Shown here in pieces: positions 46,101 to 58,100 of a stretch of 64,000 nt of DNA; position 1 is the first letter of the stretch; every line of letters begins with the position of its first letter. The notes under the pieces are model-generated. The model was given only the letters and a program-made list of their open reading frames with translations. It was not told where the DNA came from and ran no database searches. The position numbers and the translations under genes are program-made. Source of the stretch: Synaphobranchus kaupii (Eukaryota; Chordata; Actinopteri; Anguilliformes; Synaphobranchidae); assembly GCA_029718625.1 (NCBI GenBank), contig CM056388.1, positions 882,928-946,927 of the forward strand. Reading direction: 5' to 3'.

Positions 46101-49100
46101 AGAGGTACGAGCATTTCGCTAACAATCTCTTCAGGTTCAATCTCCTCTTTGACCGCAATAACAGAAAAGGGCTTAACATTTTCAGTGTCCATTCTATTTG
46201 CCTCTTTCTCTGCTCCCTCATTGTGCGAGATGGGCCTTTTATTGTCCGTTTCTTTGGGGTCCTTCTCTTCTTTCATTGAGCTGAGAGACACAGATCCTCC
46301 CATTTTGGTTTCTTTCAGGTCACCATCTTTGTCCGCACTGAGAGAGACTGTTGTTTTCACTTTAATTACTCTTGGTTCGCTGTCTTTGACCGCGCTGATG
46401 GAGGAGGGTCTTTCAACTTTAATTCCTTCTGGTTCCTTTTTGAGTTTGCTCTCCACTTTGATGGTGCCGAGACTGGCCATTTTCTCTCTCTTTACCTCTT
46501 TAGAGTCCCTGGTGTCTTTAGTCGCAGAAGGTCTTGTTTTCTGAGTGCTCCTCTCTGCCAAGTGAGAGCTTTGCGATGGACGCGCTTCACTTCTTCTCTC
46601 TCTGGACCGTGACCTCCCTCTTTTCCGATCTTTTGACCTTGACCTGCCTCTGTCCTTTGACCTGGAAGTGAACTGGGACCACTTCCTGTTTTTCCATCTT
46701 TCTCTGGATCTGGATCGGGACCTGGATCTCGACCGTGACCTGGACCTCGATCTGGACCGCGACCGACCTCGTCTCCTGTCTTTCCCTTTGCTCCTCTTGC
46801 TCTCTTTGCGGGTGTACCTCTCACGACTTTCCTTCTTGCGTTTCCTCCTCTTCGACTGTTCTTCACTGCTGGAGCGAGATCGTCTCCTGTCTTTCGACCG
46901 TGATCGAGACCGTCTCCTGTTCCTCCTAGACCGCTCACCGGCGTCAGACGAGCTGTCCGATGGGGATCGCGTCCTCCTCCTTTCCTTGGAGTGGGAACGG
47001 GAATGCCGGCCACGCTTTACCTGGCTCTTGCCTGCCACCTCAGTCTTCCTTCGCCGGGAGTCGGGACTGCATGAGGAGGACCGCCGCTCCTTCGACCGCT
47101 TCCTCCTGTCAGATGCCCGCTTCCTGTCCGCAGAGGACCGCGAGGGCGACTTTGACCTCGACCGGGACTTGGACCTTGAGCGATGGTCCTTAGACGGGCG
47201 CCTCTGCTCAGATTTATCATTCTTCTTTTCGTGGCTACTGGAGGCAGAGCTGGACCGTGACCGTGACCAGAGGCGAGAGCTCTTTGAAAGTAGCAGGTTC
47301 TGCTTCGCGTCTGAATTTGCCAGCTCCTTTCCTTTGGCAACCGTAGCAGCCTGCGATTCTGATGTAGGCTGGGTGCTCAGGTCCTCAAGCTTGCATGTGT
47401 TCTGTGCACCACTGCTCACCATCTCTGTCGGCTCCACAACTTCCAGCTCCTCCTTCACCTCCACACCTTCTGCCTCATTCTCATCTATGTCTTCTGGCTC
47501 CTCCCTCTCCTCCATGCCCTCAGTCACCTCCTCCTCTATGGCTTCCAGCTCCTTCTTCACCTCCACGCCTTTCGGCTCCTTCAACTCCACGCCTTCCGGC
47601 TCCTCCTCTCTGTCTTCTGGCACCTCCTCTTTCACCTCTACGTCTTCAGTCACCTCCTCTATGTCTTCCAGCTCCTTCCACCCTTCCACGCCTCCCGGCT
47701 GCTCCTTTACCTCCCCACCAGATCTGTCGTTTACAGCCATCTGCTCACTATCGGCCGCCATGGGGTCACCATCCAGCATTTTGGCTTTAAGACGGCGGCC
47801 AGTATTATCCCGGTATGACGATTCTGACCCGGAGGGCTGCTCTTCCTTTATTGCTGGCTTGGTGGCCTGGGTCATACTGCTTGCTTTCTCCACCTCAGGT
47901 GTGTTGTCGGATCCATTGGAATCCGAGCCCGTAGGGTCAAAGGGGTCGTACACGTCGCCCTTGATGGCGCCATCCTTGCGCCCTGATGACAGCAGCAGCC
48001 GTTTGCTCTTCAGTCGCCTTTTCCAGGACTCTTCCCCTGCCCCCGCGGGCTCCAGGGGGTTGCTGAGTGTCCCTACCCCGGCCAGCCGGCGGGCGCGCCA
48101 GGAGTTGCCGCTGGCACTGATGCGGAAGCTGATGGTGGAGGAGGAAGAGGAAGAGGACCCACTGGGGATAGCGGAAGAGGATGAGGAGGAGGCGGAAGAG
48201 GAGAGGGAGGAAGAAGTGCCTGCTCCATCCTGCACGGGCCCCCCCCCCGCCCTGCACTCTGCCACCCTGCTCGCTCCTGGACGCCCCCTGATCCACAGCT
48301 TGCTGTCGCCCTCTAGTGCCCGCCAGGTTGTTCACACAGGAGTCAGGGAAGCCGCCACTGCCTCTATGCTCGTCTGACTTAGCCATCCTCTTGATCTTCG
48401 GAATCCGCGGCAGTGCAGACACGTCCTCCCACACCGGTTTGGGTGGGGGCTTTTTTATTGGGCCTGTCTCCATCGCCGTGGCTACCGCCGTGGGCTCCAT
48501 CCCTCTGAAAGTGCCGTTAAGGCGACTCCCGGGAAAGCCGATTCGGGGGGTGAGACCCAGGGGTTCTGCACTGAGGCGGGGCCTTTGGCTGAGAGGGTCG
48601 TGCGGGCGGGGCTGAGCGTCTCTGGGTGTGGCAGGGTGTAGGGGAGCAGGGTAACCCGGTCGGGGGGAGGTGGGTGGGAGTGGGTGCGAGCTGGACAATG
48701 AGGAGGGCCAGTCTGGGAGGCTGTGGGATGGCCCAGCAGCTCCGTTGATTCCACAGACGCTGGTTCCAGACCCTAGAGACGTTCCTGCGTTTATCTGCGT
48801 GGTGGGCGAACATGCGCTCCCAGACACCCTGGAAATGGCAGCCTTTGGAGACGATGAACTGACTGAAAAAAAGAAAAAAGGTTTTTTAAGAAAAGATGAT
48901 CCCTGAGCTGAGTTTGCACAATAGGGCAATTATATTGTATGTGTTATGTATTTGATGGGGACATTATCATTTTACACTGACATTGTTCAGACATCTGATG
49001 TACTGCTTGTAATAGTGGTTATAGCACTTGCTAATTTGTAACACCTGTCACCAGATTTATCATTTGCTAATAATTAGCAATGATACTTTTATTATAAGCA

Positions 49101-52100
49101 TATCAGTATGCACGGCTGGGATAGAAAGTAAAATTAAATTTACATTAATTACTTTCACAGAAGTGCCATTATTCTCGTTGTACTTGAACACATTCAGCGC
49201 AATACCCACCAGGTTTAATAGCCTTCAGGGAGCCATCTCTGTTGATGACCACAGCTGAGCTGTCCATCATGAGCATGCTCTGGCCGGACATGATGCTGGC
49301 CAGCAGGTCGGGCACTGGAGCGGCCCCCGCAAGCACCTCCGGCTCGGGGATACCCAGGCCCTGCCTACAACACCCACGTCAATCAGCTCAGTAACCACGG
49401 CAATTATTCCCGTAACCACGCCTAACAGTGCTGTGACTATGCCCATCGGCTGTATAGTGGAATCACATCGATCGACCACGTAACCACACCTATTAGCCCC
49501 ATAAACACGCCCATTACTTGTGTAAGCTCATTATTCTTCCCTGTAACCAGGCCAGTCAGACCAGAGCTCAATTGCATAGGAGTGAGGGGGGGGGGGGGGG
49601 GGGGTTGTTTTACCTGGGGAGGCCGACAGGGATTGGTCGAGCCACGGGTTGGTGGGAGCGTAGGGCGGAGCGAGAAAGGCCCCGCCTCTTTACAGCCATT
49701 GGTGAGGGGGGTCCAGCGGAGTTCCTTGCAAACACAGCAAATGTTACTATAGCAACAGCGATATCATTAGAGGAACAGCTGCATCGTTACAGGAGCAGCA
49801 ATATCATTAGAGGAACAGTGGAATCGTTAGAGGAGCAGAGGCATCGTTAGGGGAACAGCGGCATCATTGGGATCAAACCTGGCAAGGATCTAAAACAGTC
49901 CAAATCACATTGTGGACAACTTAATCAAGCTTCAGTGTCAGCAGGTTTTATCTCCAACCTTTGCTCTTAGGTCACAGTTTCCCAGACACAGATTAAGCCA
50001 TTAGGCAGCGTGCACGCGACAACCCTCACAGAAATGGGAGGTTTAACGGTCAGAAACTTCGCGGTTAGCGGGCGCCGTACGTACTCGTCGTTGAAGGGGT
50101 CCAGGTCGGAGGGGTCCCCGTAGACGGATAAGGAAGCGGCGCCGATGTCGGCCCGCATGCTGCCCAGGCTCTGTTCGCTGGGGCGGTACACGGACGGGAT
50201 GGACGTGCTGCGTGACGGCTTCCCCAACCCCAGGCTTTTAGCGATGCGCGAGCGAGCCGTGGGCTCCTTCACCACCTGGGGGGGGGGGGGGGGAGGAAGA
50301 GGAGGGTGAGGAGAGGGATTCAGAGGGGTTAACGCCATTACCAGTACCGCCAAAACCAATTAATAGGTAATACAGAGACAAGTCGAGGGCATTATCCCCA
50401 TTATGAATGTGAGGTGGACCAAAGGGCATAAAAAGCCATTACCAATACAACCATTACCAATACACCCATTACCAATACAACCATTACCAATACAACCAAT
50501 ACACCCATTACCAATACAACCATTACCAATACACCCATTACCAATACAACCATTACCAATACAACCATTACCAATACAACCAATACACCCATTACCAATA
50601 CAACCATTACCAATACACCCATTACCAATACAACCATTACCAATACACCCATTACCAATACACCCATTACCAATACAACCATTACCAATACACCCATTAC
50701 CAATACACCCATTACCAATACAACCATTACCAATACACCCATTACCAATACACCCATTACCAATACACCCATTACCAATACACCCATTACCAATACACCC
50801 ATTACCAATACAACCATTACCAATACAACCATTACCAATACACCCATTACCAATACACCCATTACCAATACAACCATTACCAATACACCCATTACCAATA
50901 CACCCATTACCAATACAACCATTACCAATACACCCATTACCAATACACCCATTACCAATACAACCATTACCAATACACCCATTACCAATACAACCATTAC
51001 CAATTAATGAGGATAATTAGAGGGAGGAGTCTGGATGCTTTACCTCTATTACCGTTACTAATACTGTTATAATTAATTAACGAGGGGATCCAGAGTGGTT
51101 AGTCTGGGCATTACCATTACCGCCGTTATCGTTACATACATAATACTCTGCAGTTTACAAATGAGTAATTAATGAAGGGGGCAAATATGGAGTCATTAGA
51201 AATTCATGCTGATAATGTGATGCATGTCAGAGCCTCTCTCTCTCTCATTCTGTGTCTCCGAGCGAGTAACTCACCAGCTTCCTGCGGGATTTAGTCCTCC
51301 TGACGCGCCGACGTCGCCGCCGCCTCTTAATGGGCTTCCCCTTCCCCCCGATCACTCCACCCATCTTATCTCTCGTCCCGGCCGTCCTGCTCTTCGTCTT
51401 CCTTCGTCTACCTGCAGCAGCGGGGCAGAGCCACACCTAAACACACCTCTTATCCAGAGCAATTTACACAGCATAAATGACCAAATTATCACATAATATC
51501 CATTCAAGATGAAGATGTACTGAAGCAATTCAGGCAGCAGCAGGTGGTTGTCAGTCTAAGATTTATACCTGCAACCTTCAAGTTATTGCGCCTGCTTTGT
51601 GCTTTTAAATGTTGCATGATTTTATTTATTTAATTAGCTAAATGGGACCTAACAACATTAGGAACTGTGTCGATTCCCATCGCCAGATTTAACTACGATT
51701 CGTCATCTGCAATCCCTTTGCAGGTTAACGTACAGATAGAGCAAAACATAACTTAAATGTGCAAAATATATCACACGAGGGTTCAGTGGGAGGAGAGAAT
51801 ATTCAAGGTCTGAAATCAGATATTATATCAGCAGCACCTCATGTTGGAATGGCAGTTATATCGGTTACTTTTTTGCATTTATGGTACCTGATCATTGCAC
51901 TTGTGTTTGCCTTCCCTTTGGATAAGGCTCTGATAAATGGCAGTCTAGTAAAAAGTAACGGCTGACTTTATGCTTGGTTGTAAGAGCAGTTTCTGGCACG
52001 GCTCCAGATTTCTATGGGTAGCCGTTCCAAAAAAAAAAAAAAACTCTGTTTTGGCGACGGACGTTACCGACACGTCGTTTCCTGGTGGTCCTGGGTCGAG

Positions 52101-55100
52101 GGGTCAGGTCACGCACATACACGGCACTGCTGAGTCCCGCCGCCACCGCGTTAATGGCGTCGTCCAGCCAGGAGGACAACCTGGGAGCCTGCCAGGGAGG
52201 GGAGCAACACACCAGCACCGTCACGACCACTGAGGCGCCCAGCATCTCTGAAACTGCTCAAAAACCGCTAACTGTTATTGTTACTTGAGCTAAAGTACAG
52301 TTGGGCCGGGGTCGTGCCTGTGTGATCCGGTTCCGGTTGACGTTGGCTCGGACCCTCTCGCTCTGCTGCGTGCGGGCGATGGCGCGGGTCGGCCTGGCCA
52401 TGGACGCACGGGTACGGCTGGTCGTGGGGATCGCGTCAACCGCCGCAGCTGCAGACGCTCCTGAGGTAACCACGGAGACACAGATTACACTGATTAAATA
52501 AGACTGCAATGACACTGGAAGCCTGTTTGCTTTTTTAATGGCCTTTCCCCCTTTTTCAACCCAATTTTGGAATATCCAACGCTATACATCAGTGCTGCAA
52601 CCTCCGATGCAGGAGAGCGTAGAGAAGCATGTCATCTCCTCCTAAGCCAGCACCTCTTATCACAAATTCACAAGTCAGCCTCCGCACATACAAGTCCGAG
52701 GAAGCGGCTTCAGGCGGAGCACAACAGGTAAACTTGCAGGCGTACGATAGAACAGTGGGTCGCTGGAGAGGGATGAGACACTGTTTTTTTTTTTTATTGA
52801 TTGCAGTTGTGAACAATAGCCAAGTCAGATTTTCATCCAGTTGGCCAATCATATGGTTCACTGCAGCTCAATAGTCAATGAGGGGTGTGGTCAGGAGGTA
52901 TCTGTGTGCCAGTAACAGTGATCTGTTTAAGGGTTAGGGTTAGGGTTGATCTGTCCAACACATTCATCTGGGAGGCTATTCCATATACAGACAGCAGTAT
53001 GTAAGGAGCTTCTGTGGAAGGAGCGTGTTCTTGAGACTCGAGGCTAACACCCTCCCCTCCCTGGGCGACGTTTGAGCCAACTGTGCATCACCCTGCAGGG
53101 CCACAGACAGCACTGGCACAGTCCGGATTCAGTACCACACCACGGGGCCCATCCACGCACTAGAACAGTGCCCCAACAGGATGAGCCACACCATGTATAC
53201 AGTTAAAAAGTGTCAGCATTCCCCGTCAGTACCACACCACAGGGCCCATCCACACACTAGAACAGTGCCCCAACAGGATGAGCCACACAACAGCCTGAAG
53301 CCTCGTTTACTTTTTAATGTTCACTTCAGTCACAATCCATACAAGGTAAAGGCTCCGTTAATACATAAATTCTCAGTGAGAAATGGATTACAGAGCATAC
53401 ATTACCAACACATACATGAGTCAACGTTTAGTAGCGAAATAAGAAAACACTTTGCAGGCTAATATTAACCCTATCGTTTCCGTTTTGTGCTCGGTTTAAA
53501 CCCTGGATAAATGGCTAACTAGCGGGTTGATGTTGGGAGTAGGGCGGGATTGAAAGCATGTGCATGTGATGGTTTTCTCTAACAGACTCTGGTTAGGACC
53601 TTGTGCCGTACACAGCGGAACGTTACATCGGCGCCCGGCTCCGATTACCTGAGCGGCCATTCCTGGCGGAACACTGCGGGCAGAACCACTCCTCCACGGG
53701 CACTGCGTCCAGCGGAGGGGTCAAGCACTCCATGTGGTACCTACCGTGAGACACACGAGAACACAAGGGTTCAGGGTTAGAGAAAAAACCCAAACCCAAC
53801 AAAATCAACATCATTTTTTAAGCAGAGCTTAACCCAAAGGCTAACACTCCATTATCTGTACATTAAACATTTTTACGTTATTTTTACCACAGAAAAAGAG
53901 AGACAAAAAAGGACTTTGGCCAAAACACATTTGTGTCTGTCGACAATGCAGATTTTGTCTTGCAGTGAAATTGATGTTTGCTCATCGTTTCTTTTTTGGG
54001 AAAGTAAAGCAAGTGCTCCTCTTCTCCTGCCTTTTCCTTGCATTGTAGTTTTTGTGGGGCCTCGTTTGAGATTAGTGCACCCAATTTATTACGTGTGAAA
54101 ATCTAGCGTCCACTCTACTATAGTGAAATACGATTGGCCCACTCTACTATAGTGAAATACGATTGGCCCACTCTACTATAGTGAAATACGATTGGCCCAC
54201 TCTACTATAGTGAAATACGATTGGCCCACTCTACTATAGTGAAATACGATTGGCCCACTCTACTATAGTGAAATACGATTGGCCCACTCTACTATAGTGA
54301 AATACGATTGGCCCACTCTACTATAGTGAAATACGATTGGCCCACTCTACAATGGTGAAATACGATTGGTCCACTCTACTATAGTGAAATACGATTGGCC
54401 CACTCTACTATAGTGAAATACGATTGGCCCACTCTACTATAGTGAAATACGATTGGTCCACTTTACTATAGTGAAATACGATTGGCCCACTCTACTATAG
54501 TGAAATACGATTGGCCCACTCTACTATAGTGAAATACGATTGGCCCACTCTACAATGGTGAAATACGATTGGTCCACTCTACTATAGTGAAATACGATTG
54601 GCCCACTCTACTATAGTGAAATACGATTGGCCCACTCTACTATAGTGAAATACGATTGGCCCACTCTACAATGGTGAAATACGATTGGTCCACTCTACTA
54701 TAGTGAAATACGATTGGCCCACTCTACTATAGTGAAATACGATTGGCCCACTCTACAATGGTGAAATACGATTGGTCCACTCTACTATAGTGAAATACGA
54801 TTGGCCCACTCTACTATAGTGAAATACGATTGGCCCACTCTACTATAGTGAAATACGATTGGTCCACTTTACTATAGTGAAATACGATTGGCCCACTCTA
54901 CTATAGTGAAATACGATTGGCCCACTCTACTATAGTGAAATACGATTGGTCCACTCTACTATAGTGAAATACAATTGGCCCACTCTACAATGGTGAAATA
55001 CGATTGGTCCACTCTACTATAGTGAAATACGATTGGTCCACTCTACTATAGTGAAATACGATTGGCCCACTCTACTATAGTGAAATACGATTGGCCCACT

Positions 55101-58100
55101 CTACTATAGTGAAATACGATTGGCCCACTCTACAATGGTGAAATACGATTGGTCCACTCTACTATAGTGAAATATGATTGGCCCACTCTACTATAGTGAA
55201 ATACGATTGGCTCACTCTACTATGGTGAAATACGATTGGCCCACCCTGTAATAGTGAAATACGATTGGCCCGCCCTCTACTATAGTGGAATATGATTGGC
55301 TCACCCTGCATCGCAGCCGTCGCACAACAGAAGCCGGTCCTCGCGATCGCTCTGACCGCACACCTCACAGTTAGTCTGGTCCAATTCCACTACCACCTCT
55401 TCTTCACCAGCCGTCGCTGGCTTCTGCAGGGTGATCTGCACACACACACACAAGCATTAGAGCACATCCTAATCTACTCAATAGGAACCATCGAGCATTA
55501 ACCCAAGGGGACCATCTAGCATTAACCCAAGGGACCCATCTAGCATTAACCCAAGGGACCCATCTAGCATTAACCCAAGGGACCCATCTAGCATTAACCC
55601 AATAGGCCCATCTAGCATTAACCCAAGCGACCCATCTAGCATTTATCCAAGGGGCCCATCTAGCATTAACCCAATAGGCCCATCTAGCATTTACCCAAGG
55701 GACTAGGGGTGTCACGATTCTCCAAATCCGCGATTCGATTTGACTTTCGATTTTAAGGTCACGATTCGATTCTCAAATTTTTTTCAGCACAATTTTTTTT
55801 TCCAGCACTATAGTCTAACTAATGGCTATGCCATTGTTAGACTATCAAGTCTTGACTTGTAAAGAAAAATACTTGTTTCTCAATAAGTAACTTTTATTTG
55901 AATAATAACAATTATAAATAATAACAAAAATATGAGAATATTTAAACACACCTAAACAGTTAAGAGCTTTATCAAAATTAGACTCTAGAATAAACAGTTG
56001 AACATTTACCAGGCTATTAACAATTTACACATTGGTTTTATGCCCTGACAATGGTCATTTACATTTTCAAATTCTTCTTTAAAAAGATGAGCGTGTTCAC
56101 ATTCTTTGAACAGTTAAGAGCTTTAACAAACTAATATCTGAAATAATAAACAGTTGAACATGTACCACGCTATTACCTATTTACACATTTTTTTCATGCC
56201 CTGACAACTGTCATTTGGGTTGTCATTTGAGTTGCCTGTGTCAATGTTTTTTTCCCCAGTCAAATCTATTTCTTTGTGATGCCTGCGAATGTGTCCTGCC
56301 ATATTTGACGTGTTGCCTGAGGTGGCGTATGGTACTCGCGTGTAGCATAGCCGACAAACTGTCGTTTTTTGTCAATGATGCGTTCGTTGTTTATATAACT
56401 CACGGGGAAGGCAAAATGTTGCCACACCGGTGACTTGAGGGAAGCAGGAGGATTTTCCAGTTCTGTTTCTCCATCTCCGACTCCGGCAGTGGCCATGGTG
56501 TGTCAAAAAGTAATGCAGGCTACCGGTAAGCTAACGTTAACTAGCAGCTGTGTCTTCTTTGAAATATCGTTGTTTTTTTTTCTTCAGACGCACGCCTGCG
56601 TGGACGAACAAAATGCAGTGGAAGGCGTCAAGTTTCGTTTTGTCGGAAACGCTTACATTAGAGATAGCCAAGTACGCTACTTTTTTAAAACATTTTACCC
56701 GTCACATGAAAGGCTGAGAAGAGCGCGCGGGGGCGGGGGTGGAGAGAAAAAAAAAACTTGGGAGAATCGCGAACCAGCTTGTGATTTCGAAGTTCAAAAT
56801 TGAACGTTCATTTCGATCGATTTTCGATTTCAAATCGGTATCGTGACACCCCTACAAGGGACCCATCTAGCATTTACCCAAGGGACCCATCTAGCATTAA
56901 CCCAATAGGCCCATCTAGCATTAACCCAAGGGGCCCATCTAGCATTAACCCAAGGGGCCCATCTAGCATTAACCCAAGGGACCCATCTAGCATTAACCCA
57001 AGGGACCCATCTAGCATTAACCCAATAGGCCCATCTAGCATTAACCCAAGGGGCCCATCTAGCATTAACCCAAGGGACCCATCTAGCATTAACCCAAGGG
57101 GCCCATCTAGCATTAACCCAAGGGGTCTTGGCAAAATTAAACATATCCTGGTGGGATGAGGATGGACTCCCAGATCTCTTGAGGTTGAGGCTGGAACCTG
57201 TCACTATGGTAACCAGCCTACTCTCGTCTCATGGGAGCCACAGTGTCACTTTTCCATAACATAAATGCCACGACACTGAGAAATGTGTGTGTGCACGTGT
57301 GAGAAAGGTCAGAATTTGTGACCTACCACTTTCTGGACTTTACCCCCGTGATTTTTCCTCAAGCAGATTCTGTTGAAGATAATCCGGTCAACGGGACAGG
57401 AGTTTGCATTCTGAAAAGGGGGGGGGGGGGATGCCACAGACAGTTAGTTTCCACCCCCGCACGATATTGGTTCCAGTACATCCATGTATACAGTTCAAAA
57501 GTGTCAGCATTCCCCGTCATGTGATAATGTCAGGAAGTGGGTGAGGGCGTCACTTATTTTCAAATGAATATTTTTTTATTTAGGCTTTATTTAACCAAGT
57601 AGTCTAATGCGAGAGACTAGGAAACAACCCAAACATTACACATTTTACTCAAGATAAGAAAATGTCCCAGTTTCAGTTTGTGATTCCTGGGACTATGTAG
57701 CACGGTGTGGTAAAGCTCCCTCGGTTATCGGCCTGGGCACTGATGGGTACAGCACAGACTGTGATGTAAGATTACAGGCCTAAGATCCAGCTACAGTCTA
57801 TTTAGGCAACTTAAGAGTTTCTCCTGGTGTTTGGACCACACGCAATTTTGACCACACCCACCTTGGACCATTCCAGGATGCAGTCCAGACAGAAGTAATG
57901 CTCGCAGCTCTCGGGCGTGGCCACTTCCTGCTCGTGGAAGGAGTTGAGACAGATGGGACACTTTTCCGCGTCTTCGTCCGAGCTCAGATAGGACAGGTCG
58001 TTTGAGGCTCCTCCCATTGCCCCGCCCACTGCTCCTTCTAGCCCCGCCTTCACTGCATCATGCTCTTCTCCTTTTGCACATCAAACAAAACGAGCTTAAG

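Noticed and set aside
48230..48340. A short intron to explain the phrf1 frame change
   Set aside because: The only GT and AG pairs between the two frames would define introns of a few tens of bases, too short to splice, while a one-base change at C10 restores the frame fully.
46668..48377. 569-codon open frame on the plus strand opposite the large phrf1 exon
   Set aside because: It mirrors the Arg/Ser/Glu codons of phrf1. The minus-strand frame has conserved PHRF1 motifs and spliced neighbours; this one has neither.
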